Source: Streptomyces sclerotialus (GTDB taxonomy: Bacteria; Actinomycetota; Actinomycetes; Streptomycetales; Streptomycetaceae). From it: a stretch of DNA of 64,000 nt. Below the pieces are notes generated by a model. The model had not been told where the DNA came from, searched no databases, and worked only from the letters and a program-made list of their open reading frames with translations. Position numbers and translations under genes: made by a program. Location: contig NZ_JBFOHP010000002.1 in NCBI RefSeq assembly GCF_040907265.1, positions 5,766,001 through 5,830,000 on the forward strand, read 5' to 3'. Below are positions 9,057 through 16,211 of this stretch, in pieces (position 1 is the stretch's first letter; each line of letters starts with the position of its first letter).

Positions 9057-12000
9057 GTGGAGACCAGGTCCGTCAGTAGCGTGTTCGTCGGCCGCAGCAG
9101 CGAGTTGAGCCTGCTGGGCGACGCGCTGACGCGCACCACGGCGTCCGGCGAGCCGCAGGCGCTGCTGATCGGCGGCGAGGCGGGCGTGGGCAAGACCCGG
9201 CTCATCGAGGAGTTCGCGGCGGCCGCGCGGGCCGCCGGCGCGCTCGTCGCCCTCGGCGGCTGCATCGAGATCGGCTCCGAGGGCCTGCCGTTCGCCCCCT
9301 TCTCCGCGATCCTGCGCGCCCTGCACGCCCGCCTGCCCGAGGAGCTGGCCGCCGCCGTCGCGGGCCAGGAGGGCGAGCTGGCCCGCATCCTGCCCGAGCT
9401 GGCCGAGGCCCCCGGCGAGTCCCACGACGACGAGCACGGCCGGGCCCGCCTCTTCGAGCTCACCGCCCGGCTGCTGGAGCGGCTCGCCCGCGACCGCAGC
9501 CTCGTCATCGTCGTCGAGGACCTGCACTGGTCCGACCGCTCCACCCGCGAGCTGCTCAGCTACCTGCTGCACACCCTGCACGACGCCCGGGTGCTGCTCC
9601 TCGCGACGTACCGCTCCGACGACGTCCACCGCCGCCACCCGCTGCGCCCCTTCCTCGCCGAGGTCGACCGGATGCGCACGGTCCGGCGCGCCGAGCTGGC
9701 CCGCTTCACCCGCGACGAGGTCCGCTCCCAGATGGCCGGCATCACCGGCCACGAGCCCGAAGAGGCCCTGGTGGGGCGGGTGTTCGAGCGGTCCGAGGGC
9801 AACGCCTTCTTCGTCGAGGAGCTGGCCTGCAGCATCCACGACGGCACCCTGCCCGGCCTCAGCGACTCGCTCCGCGACCTCCTCCTGGTGCGCGTCGAGG
9901 CGTTCCCCGAGCACACCCAGCGGGTGATCCGCACGGCCGCCGTGGGCGGCTCCACCGTCGAGCACGACCTCCTCGCGGCCGTCGCGGGACTGCCGGAGGA
10001 CGGCCTCATCGAAGCCCTGCGGGTCGCCGTCGGCAGCAACACCCTCGTGCCCACCAGCGACGGCACGGGCTACCGCTTCCGGCACGCGCTGGTCCGCGAG
10101 GCCGTCCAGGACGACCTGCTGCCCGGCGAGCGGACCCGCCTGTACCGCCGGTACGCCGAGGCCCTGGAGGCCGACCCCGGCCTGGTGCGCGCCGAGGCGT
10201 GCGCGGCGCGCCTGGCCAGCTACTGGTACCACGCCCGGGACGCCGCCAAGGCGCTGCCCGCCGTGCTCACCGCCTCGGTCACCGCCCGCCGCCGGCATGC
10301 CTACGCGGAGCAGCTGCGACTACTGGACCGCGCCCTGGAGCTGTGGGACGACGTGCCCAAGGACGTCCGGCGCTCGGTCCGCCCGGTGGACTACGCCGAG
10401 GCGTATCCGGCCAGCGGCTGCGACGACGACGCGCTGCGCTACCTCGACCTGCTCGCCGAGATCGCGGTGGCCGCCCGGCTCTCCGGCGACCGCGAGCGCG
10501 CCTACACGGTCACCAAGCGGGCGCTGCGCGCGCTCGCGGGGGAGCAGGACCCGCTGCGCGAGGCATGGTTCCTCACCCAGCGCTCCCGGCTGGCGGAGAG
10601 CACGGGGCGCGGCGACGGCTGGGAGGACCTGGGCGCCGCCCAGGAGCTGGTGCGCGGGCTGCCGCCGTCCCCGGTGCACGCCGCGGTGCTCGCCCAGGCC
10701 GCCGCCTGGGGCGCGCTGCACGCCCCGGGCCCGGACTCCTTCACCGCCGCCGAACGGGCCGTGGAGCTGGCCCGCCTGGTCGGTGAGGAGGAGGTCGAGC
10801 TGAACGCCCGCCTGACGCTGTACGGCCTCCAGGTCTCCTCCGGGGACGTGGACGGCGGCCTGGCCGGCTTCCGGGAGGCGCTGGACCGCGCCCTGGAGCG
10901 CGGCTTCTCCGCCGTCGTCGCGCGCGGCTGCACCAACCTTCCCTCGCACCTGGAGTCGGTGGGCCGGTCCCAGGAGGCGGTGGCGGCCACCGAGCGCGGG
11001 CTCGCCCTGACCGACCACTTCGGCATGAAGGACTCCCGCGGCTGGGTGTACGGCAACCGCGCCAAGAGCCTGCTGTCACTGGGCCGCTGGGCGGAGGCCG
11101 CCGAGGCCGCCGCGGCCTGCCGGCGCCTCGCCCTGGGCAACCGCACTCGCGCGCTGGCCGCGTCCCGGCTCGCCGATCTCGCCCTGCTGCGCGGCGACAC
11201 CGACGCCGCCGCCGAAGAACTGGAGCAGGCCCGGGCCCACTTCGGCAGCTACGAGAACCAACCCCAGCACAGCCTCCCCATGACCCGCTTCGCGTACGAG
11301 ATCACCGTCCGGCGGGAGGGCGTGGTCGCGGCGCGCGCCGTGCTGGAGCCGCTGCTCACGGCCGGATTCCCGCTCGGTACGTACAACTTCGGCTGGCCGC
11401 TGCTGTGGCGGGCCGTCGCGGCGGAGGCGGACGCCCGGGGGCTGCCCGCCGCGGCGCCGGGCCGGGACGAGTTCCTCGCCCGGCTGGCCGCCGCGGTGAA
11501 GACGCTGCCCCGCCCGGTCCCGGTGTGGCAGGCGTACGGCCGGCTGGCCGAGGCCGAGCTGCGGCGGGCCGAGGGACGGCCGTCACCGGAGCGCTGGGCC
11601 GAGGCGGTCACCGCGCTCCGGCAGGTCGAGCGGCCGTACGAGCTCGCCTGGGCCTGCCTGCACTGGGCGGAGGCGCTGCTGTCCTCCGGCCCGGTGGCCC
11701 GCGGCCCCCGCGAGGCGGCCACGGCGCTGCTCGCCGACGCGCGGGCGGCGGCCCGCTGGATGGGCGCGGGCCCGCTGGCCGTGGAGATCGACCAGCTGGC
11801 CGTACGGGCCCGGCTCACGCTGCCGGCGGAGGCGGAGGACACCGACGGGCCCGGGGACGCCGACGGGCGGGGACCGGAAGCCGGGGCGGCACCGCGGTGG
11901 CCGGGGGCCGAAAGGGCGTGGCGTCCGGCGATCACGGCGGGTGCGGCACCGGCGGGGGTGACCGGAGCGGCTGCCACGGCCACGGCGGCGCCCGCGCGCC

Positions 12001-12341
12001 ACGAGGGCGCCGCGGCGCAGCCGGGGCGAAGACCCGGAGATCCCGCGCCGGCGCCCGCACCGTCAGGCCCGCCGCACGTCCCGGCGGGGGACCCGGCGGC
12101 GGAGTCCGTCGGTGGCGCCACCCCCGACTCGCTGGGGCTCACACCGCGGGAGCAGGACGTGCTGCGGCTGGTCGCGGCGGGCCGCAGCAACCGCCAGATA
12201 GCCGACGCGCTCTTCATCTCGCCCAAGACCGCGAGCGTGCACGTCTCCAACATTCTGGCGAAGCTCGGCGTCTCGGGACGCGGCGAGGCGGGCGCACTGG
12301 CGCACCGGCTGCGGCTGTTCCCCGAAGCGGAATCAGCCTGA
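9057..12341 (+). CDS. LAL-type transcriptional regulator (ATPase plus LuxR HTH)
   Basis: Large ATP-dependent transcription activator of the LAL group, about 1094 aa. The N-terminal AAA domain has Walker A GGEAGVGKT (residues about 39-47) and Walker B LVIVVEDLHW. The middle is a long alpha-helical, TPR-like region. The C-terminal 65 residues are a LuxR DNA-binding domain (LTPREQDVLRLVAAGRSNRQ). A linker of about 100 residues rich in Ala, Gly and Pro, translated from 11820-12120, precedes the HTH. The GTG at 9057 (VETRSVSSVFVGR) is preferred because the stretch from the alternative GTG at 9003 has poor third-position GC. The ligand and targets are unknown; it stands alone. Confidence 0.9.
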   Translation: METRSVSSVFVGRSSELSLLGDALTRTTASGEPQALLIGGEAGVGKTRLIEEFAAAARAAGALVALGGCIEIGSEGLPFAPFSAILRALHARLPEELAAAVAGQEGELARILPELAEAPGESHDDEHGRARLFELTARLLERLARDRSLVIVVEDLHWSDRSTRELLSYLLHTLHDARVLLLATYRSDDVHRRHPLRPFLAEVDRMRTVRRAELARFTRDEVRSQMAGITGHEPEEALVGRVFERSEGNAFFVEELACSIHDGTLPGLSDSLRDLLLVRVEAFPEHTQRVIRTAAVGGSTVEHDLLAAVAGLPEDGLIEALRVAVGSNTLVPTSDGTGYRFRHALVREAVQDDLLPGERTRLYRRYAEALEADPGLVRAEACAARLASYWYHARDAAKALPAVLTASVTARRRHAYAEQLRLLDRALELWDDVPKDVRRSVRPVDYAEAYPASGCDDDALRYLDLLAEIAVAARLSGDRERAYTVTKRALRALAGEQDPLREAWFLTQRSRLAESTGRGDGWEDLGAAQELVRGLPPSPVHAAVLAQAAAWGALHAPGPDSFTAAERAVELARLVGEEEVELNARLTLYGLQVSSGDVDGGLAGFREALDRALERGFSAVVARGCTNLPSHLESVGRSQEAVAATERGLALTDHFGMKDSRGWVYGNRAKSLLSLGRWAEAAEAAAACRRLALGNRTRALAASRLADLALLRGDTDAAAEELEQARAHFGSYENQPQHSLPMTRFAYEITVRREGVVAARAVLEPLLTAGFPLGTYNFGWPLLWRAVAAEADARGLPAAAPGRDEFLARLAAAVKTLPRPVPVWQAYGRLAEAELRRAEGRPSPERWAEAVTALRQVERPYELAWACLHWAEALLSSGPVARGPREAATALLADARAAARWMGAGPLAVEIDQLAVRARLTLPAEAEDTDGPGDADGRGPEAGAAPRWPGAERAWRPAITAGAAPAGVTGAAATATAAPARHEGAAAQPGRRPGDPAPAPAPSGPPHVPAGDPAAESVGGATPDSLGLTPREQDVLRLVAAGRSNRQIADALFISPKTASVHVSNILAKLGVSGRGEAGALAHRLRLFPEAESA

Positions 12342-12367
12342 GACGGCCGGGGGCATGACACAGGCTC

Positions 12368-12538
12368 TCAGGCCGCCGGGCGCGGCAGGCGGACGACCAC
12401 CCGCCCGGAGGCGAGGTCGACGGGGCCGCGCCCCGGATCGGCGTCACCGACGTCCGTGACCACGAGGGAGAGCTTCTGCCGCTCGTCCTCGGTGTGCTTG
12501 CGGCTCGGCGCGAAGAGCTCTTCGGCGAGGTTGAACAT
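12368..12538 (-). CDS. DUF6191-type small protein
   Basis: A 56-aa protein starting MFNLAEELFAPSRKHTEDER and ending in a VDLASGRVVVRLP region, a pattern I recognise from the DUF6191 family common in Streptomyces. The ATG at 12538 is preferred to the longer open frame (12586) because family members begin at MFN. Function is unknown. It faces the end of the LuxR gene, leaving only 26 bases between the convergent stops. Confidence 0.75.
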   Translation of the reverse strand: MFNLAEELFAPSRKHTEDERQKLSLVVTDVGDADPGRGPVDLASGRVVVRLPRPAA

Positions 12539-12605
12539 CGCGACCCCCTGGCGTGGCGTCCTGCTCACTGCGGTCAGTGTAGGCACGCGCGCCGCAAAAA
12601 GGACA

Positions 12606-13763
12606 TCATGTGATCTTCAGCCGCAGAATCCGGTCATCGCCCTTCTCCGGCGTACCCCGCTTGTCCGTCTCGCTGGTGACCAGCCACAGCCCGCCGTCAC
12701 CCGTGGGGACCACCGTCCGCAGCCGCCCGTACTTCCCCGCCAGGAACGCCTGCGGCTCCGCCACCGGCTCCGTCCCCCGCAGCGGGACGCGCCACAGCCG
12801 CTCGCCGCGCAGCCCGGCCATCCACACCGACCCCTTGGCGTACGCGATGCCGCTGGGCGAGGCGTCCGCCGGGCGCCACTGCTCGACCGGCCGTACGGAG
12901 GAGCCGCCGCCGCTCCTGCCCTCGGCGCCGGGCCAGCCGTAGTTCCCGTCCGGCCGGATCAGGTTCAGCTCGTCCCAGGTGTCCTGGCCGAATTCCGACG
13001 CCCACAGCCGCTTCCCGGCGTCCCAGGCCAGCCCCTGGACGTTGCGGTGGCCGTAGGAGTAGACGACGGAGTCGGCCGACGGATTGCCGTGCACCGGCTC
13101 GCCGTCGGGCGTCATCCGCAGGATCTTGCCGCCCAGCGAGTCCTTGTCCTGGGCCTGTTCGCCGTCGCCGGTCTCGCCCGTACCGGCGTACAGCATCTTG
13201 TCCGGGCCGAACGCGATCCGCCCGCCGTTGTGGATGTGACCCTTGGGAATGCCCTTGAACACCGTGTCGGGCGCGCCCAGTTGGTCGCCGGCCGGCCGCC
13301 TGTCGTTGTAGATCATGCGCGCGATGCGGTTGTCGGACGCGGTGGTGAAGTACGCGTACACCAGGTGGTCGGCGCCGAACGTCGAGGACACCGCGAGGCC
13401 CAGCAGCCCGCCCTCGCCGTCCGCCGCGACGCCGGGCACCGAGCCCAGCTCGGTCTTCTTCCCGCTCTCCCCGTCCACCTTGACGATCTTCCCGGTGTCC
13501 CGGGACGCCACGAGGAGGTCGCCACCGGGCAGTACGGCGACGCCCCAGGGGGAGTCCAGGCCGGTGGTGAGGGTGTCGACGACCTGCACGGAGCCCTTGG
13601 CGGGGGCCGCCGACGGGGTGCTGTGCGGTGCCGCCGAGCCGGTGGCGCCGCGCGACGGACCGGTGGACTTCCCGGCCGCGCCGGGGGAGCCGTCCCCCGA
13701 GGAACAGCCCGCCGCCAGGAGCAGGGCGGCGGTCAGCGCGGCGGTCGCGGTACGGCGTGGCAC
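12606..13763 (-). CDS. PQQ-type sugar dehydrogenase lipoprotein (glucose/sorbosone dehydrogenase family)
   Basis: Surface-anchored beta-propeller dehydrogenase of the soluble aldose/sorbosone dehydrogenase family, 385 aa. The signal peptide ends in the lipobox LLAAGCSSG, so the mature protein is tethered to the membrane outside the cell. Family motifs include LDSPWGVAVLPGGDLLVASRDTG, EGGLLGLAVS, HNGGRIAFGPDKMLYAGTGETGD and YSYGHRNVQGLAWD. The GTG at 13763 is chosen because GAGAGGA lies about 8 bases upstream; an ATG at 13799 gives 12 extra residues. Whether PQQ is bound cannot be seen from the sequence. Confidence 0.87.
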   Translation of the reverse strand: MPRRTATAALTAALLLAAGCSSGDGSPGAAGKSTGPSRGATGSAAPHSTPSAAPAKGSVQVVDTLTTGLDSPWGVAVLPGGDLLVASRDTGKIVKVDGESGKKTELGSVPGVAADGEGGLLGLAVSSTFGADHLVYAYFTTASDNRIARMIYNDRRPAGDQLGAPDTVFKGIPKGHIHNGGRIAFGPDKMLYAGTGETGDGEQAQDKDSLGGKILRMTPDGEPVHGNPSADSVVYSYGHRNVQGLAWDAGKRLWASEFGQDTWDELNLIRPDGNYGWPGAEGRSGGGSSVRPVEQWRPADASPSGIAYAKGSVWMAGLRGERLWRVPLRGTEPVAEPQAFLAGKYGRLRTVVPTGDGGLWLVTSETDKRGTPEKGDDRILRLKIT

Positions 13764-13851
13764 GGCGGGCGTCCTCTCGTCGGCGGGCCGCACCAGCACA
13801 CCACATACGGCGCCCCGCCGTCCGGATCTCGCCCCGGCCGCCCCCGGGCGC

Positions 13852-14844
13852 TCAGTCCCACGACCCCCGGGCCGGCGGCAGGGAGGCGATCTCGGCGAAG
13901 TCGTGACGGGTCAGCCGTACCGCGGCGGCCTTGGCGTTCTGGATGGCCCAGCGCTCCTTCTTCGCGCCCGGCACCGGGACGACGTGCCGGCCCTGCGCCA
14001 GCACCCAGGCCAGCGCGACCTGCCCCGGCGTCACCCCGTGCCGCGCCCCCACCCGGCGCAGCCCCGCCACGACCGGCTGGTTGGCGGCCATCATCTCCGC
14101 CGTGAAGCGCGGGTGCCGGGCCCGCATGTCCTCCGGCTCGAACCCCTGGCCCGGCGTGAGCGTGCCGGTGAGGTAGCCGTTGCCCAGCGGCATCGCGGCG
14201 AGGAAGCCCACGCCGCGCGTCTCGCACCACGGCAGCAGCGCCTCCAGCGCCTCCGGCGACCACACGGACAGCTCCGCCTCCACGCTGCTGACCGGGAACA
14301 CCTGCTGGACGCGCTCCAGTTGGCGCAAGGTGGTGTCGTGCGTACGGGCACCGCGGCGCCTGGGGGCCCGCGCGCCGACCGCGCACAGCCCGAGCGCCCG
14401 GACCTTCCCGGCCGCCACCAGCTCCGCCATCGCCCCCCAGGTCTCCTCTATCGGCACCTCGGGATCGGCGCGGTGCAGCTGGTAGAGGTCGATGTGGTCG
14501 GTCTGCAGGCGGCGCAGCGAGGCGTCACAGGCCCTTTTGACGTAACCGGGGCGGCCGTTGGCGACGATGTGCTGCTCGCCGACGAGCAGCCCGACCTTGG
14601 TCGAGACGAACGCCTCCGCGCGGCGCTGCTTCAGCGCCCGCCCCACCAGCAGTTCGTTGGTGAACGGTCCGTACATGTCGGCAGTGTCCAGCAGAGTGCA
14701 GCCCCGGTCGAGCGCGGCGTGCACGGTCCGCACCGAGCTCTCCCCGTTCCGCTGCGACGCGGTGTACCCCCAGCTCATCGGCATGCAGCCGAGCCCGATT
14801 GCGCCCACTTCGAGCGCCGCCGCACCGATTGTCCTGCGCTCCAC
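13852..14844 (-). CDS. Aldo/keto reductase
   Basis: NADPH-dependent oxidoreductase of the aldo/keto reductase superfamily, 330 aa, with a TIM barrel. The nucleotide and catalytic pattern is clear: GLGCMPMSWGY, LLDTADMYGPFTNELLVGRAL (catalytic Asp and Tyr), VSTKVG (catalytic Lys), and YQLHRADPEVPIEETWGAM. The GTG at 14844 is preferred over the 48-residue longer frame because family members begin about 10 residues before the first strand and GGAGG lies 9 bases upstream. It is divergent from the hydroxyacid dehydrogenase gene. The substrate is unknown. Confidence 0.9.
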   Translation of the reverse strand: MERRTIGAAALEVGAIGLGCMPMSWGYTASQRNGESSVRTVHAALDRGCTLLDTADMYGPFTNELLVGRALKQRRAEAFVSTKVGLLVGEQHIVANGRPGYVKRACDASLRRLQTDHIDLYQLHRADPEVPIEETWGAMAELVAAGKVRALGLCAVGARAPRRRGARTHDTTLRQLERVQQVFPVSSVEAELSVWSPEALEALLPWCETRGVGFLAAMPLGNGYLTGTLTPGQGFEPEDMRARHPRFTAEMMAANQPVVAGLRRVGARHGVTPGQVALAWVLAQGRHVVPVPGAKKERWAIQNAKAAAVRLTRHDFAEIASLPPARGSWD

Positions 14845-14920
14845 CTGGTCGTGCCTCCGTCCCCTCGCCCCGGTCAAGGGCGCTGACCAAACTAACGTCT
14901 GATGAGGGGCACTCTTCGCA

Positions 14921-14926
14921 TAGCCT
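14921..14926 (+). promoter_or_regulatory. Probable leaderless -10 box (TAGCCT)
   Basis: TAGCCT ends exactly 6 bases before the ATG at 14933, with no ribosome site between, so transcription should begin at the start codon. Confidence 0.5.
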
Positions 14927-14932
14927 CGGGCC

Positions 14933-15892
14933 ATGGCTTCCGCAGACACCACTCGCGCCACCGACGTCTGGCTCCCCATACCGGCCACCGAGATCGACGG
15001 GCTCCCCGAGGACCTCTCCTACGTCCACTGGGACGCCGGCCCCGAATACCCCGCCGATCCCGCCCGCTGCGCCTTCTACGCCGTCCCCTACATGAAGCCC
15101 GCCGACCGGATCCTGCGCCCGCTGACCGAAATGGCGAACGTGCGCGTCGTGCAGACCCTCACGGCCGGCATCGAGCACATGCTCCCCGCCGTACCCCAGC
15201 TGCCGGCCGGTGCCAGACTGTGCAACGCGCGCGGACTGCACGACGCCAGCACCGCCGAGCTGGCCCTCACGCTCGTCCTCGCCGCGCTCCGCGACCTCCC
15301 CACGTTCGTCCGGGCCCAGGACGCGGGGGAGTGGCGGCAGGGCTTCCGTGACTCGCTGGCCGACAAGTCCGTCCTCATTGTGGGCTACGGTTCGATCGGA
15401 AGTGCCATCGAAGACCGGCTCACGCCTTTCGAGTGTGCGCGGGTGGCGCGCATTGCGCGCACCGCCCGTGACACCGTGCGCGGTCCTGTGCTTCCACTCG
15501 CCGAACTGCCCGCCCTCTTGCCTCAGGCCGACGTCGTGATCATGGCCACGCCGCTCACCGACGACACGCGTGGCCTGGTCGGAGCCGATTTCCTGGCCCG
15601 TATGAAGGACGGCGCACTGCTCGTCAACATCGCGCGCGGGGGTGTCGTCGACACCAAGGCGCTCCTCGCCGAACTGGAGTCGGGACGGCTCCGGGCAGCA
15701 CTCGATGTAACCGACCCGGAACCGCTGCCTGCCACGCATCCCCTGTGGCACGCTCCCGGCGTGCTCATCACTCCGCACGTCGGTGGCCCCAGTACTGCAT
15801 TCCTGCCCCGTGCGAAGCGGCTTCTCCGTGATCAACTGCGGCTTTTCGCGGCCGGCGAGCCGCTGCGCAACGTCATCACGACCGCCGGCTGA
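14933..15892 (+). CDS. D-isomer-specific 2-hydroxyacid dehydrogenase
   Basis: NAD(P)-dependent oxidoreductase of the D-2-hydroxyacid dehydrogenase family, 319 aa. The Rossmann motif is VLIVGYGSIGSAIEDRL, followed by the family signature MKDGALLVNIARGGVVDTKALLAEL and the catalytic His region LWHAPGVLITPHVGG. The last 500 bases have somewhat lower third-position GC (ATTGTGGG, GATGTAACC) than neighbouring genes, a mild codon-use oddity. A TAGCCT -10 box six bases before ATG suggests a leaderless mRNA. The substrate (glyoxylate, pyruvate or other) cannot be read. Confidence 0.9.
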   Translation: MASADTTRATDVWLPIPATEIDGLPEDLSYVHWDAGPEYPADPARCAFYAVPYMKPADRILRPLTEMANVRVVQTLTAGIEHMLPAVPQLPAGARLCNARGLHDASTAELALTLVLAALRDLPTFVRAQDAGEWRQGFRDSLADKSVLIVGYGSIGSAIEDRLTPFECARVARIARTARDTVRGPVLPLAELPALLPQADVVIMATPLTDDTRGLVGADFLARMKDGALLVNIARGGVVDTKALLAELESGRLRAALDVTDPEPLPATHPLWHAPGVLITPHVGGPSTAFLPRAKRLLRDQLRLFAAGEPLRNVITTAG

Positions 15893-16211
15893 CGGGTTGA
15901 CCGTAGCTCTCCGGAGTCGTACGACTGCGTCCCGTACCACCACTTCGGGCGCCAGTCACGCTCTGTAGAGCGACTATGTCCCTGTGTGACGGAACTGGTG
16001 TATCGTCCCGAACGGGGACCAGCGCCGGGACGTGGCGGCGCGCAGCGAACGACCGTAACCGAGGGGGGCGACGGGCGATGAACGGCCGATGCACCACCGA
16101 GACGAGGACCGCTGAGCACACGCGCTCTCCGCGCGTTCCCACCGCGATACGGACGCGGCGCGGGCCGCGCCCGCCACGACCACGCCGGTGGGCGGCGCGG
16201 GGGAGAGCACG
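15893..16211. other. Intergenic region before the GGDEF/EAL gene
   Basis: There is no credible gene in these 319 bases. They hold a short imperfect hairpin (CGCTCT and AGAGCG arms around 15960) and less GC-rich sequence around 15970-16020 that may include the promoter of the downstream gene. No clear T-tract terminator is seen. Confidence 0.5.

Noticed and set aside
12456..14105. Plus-strand frames opposite the sugar dehydrogenase and aldo/keto reductase
   Set aside because: Shadows of two well-supported minus-strand genes; no domain pattern in translation.
15954..16010. Possible BldD-like sites upstream of the GGDEF/EAL gene
   Set aside because: AGTCAC and GTGAC elements are present, but spacing and symmetry do not match a confident BldD site.
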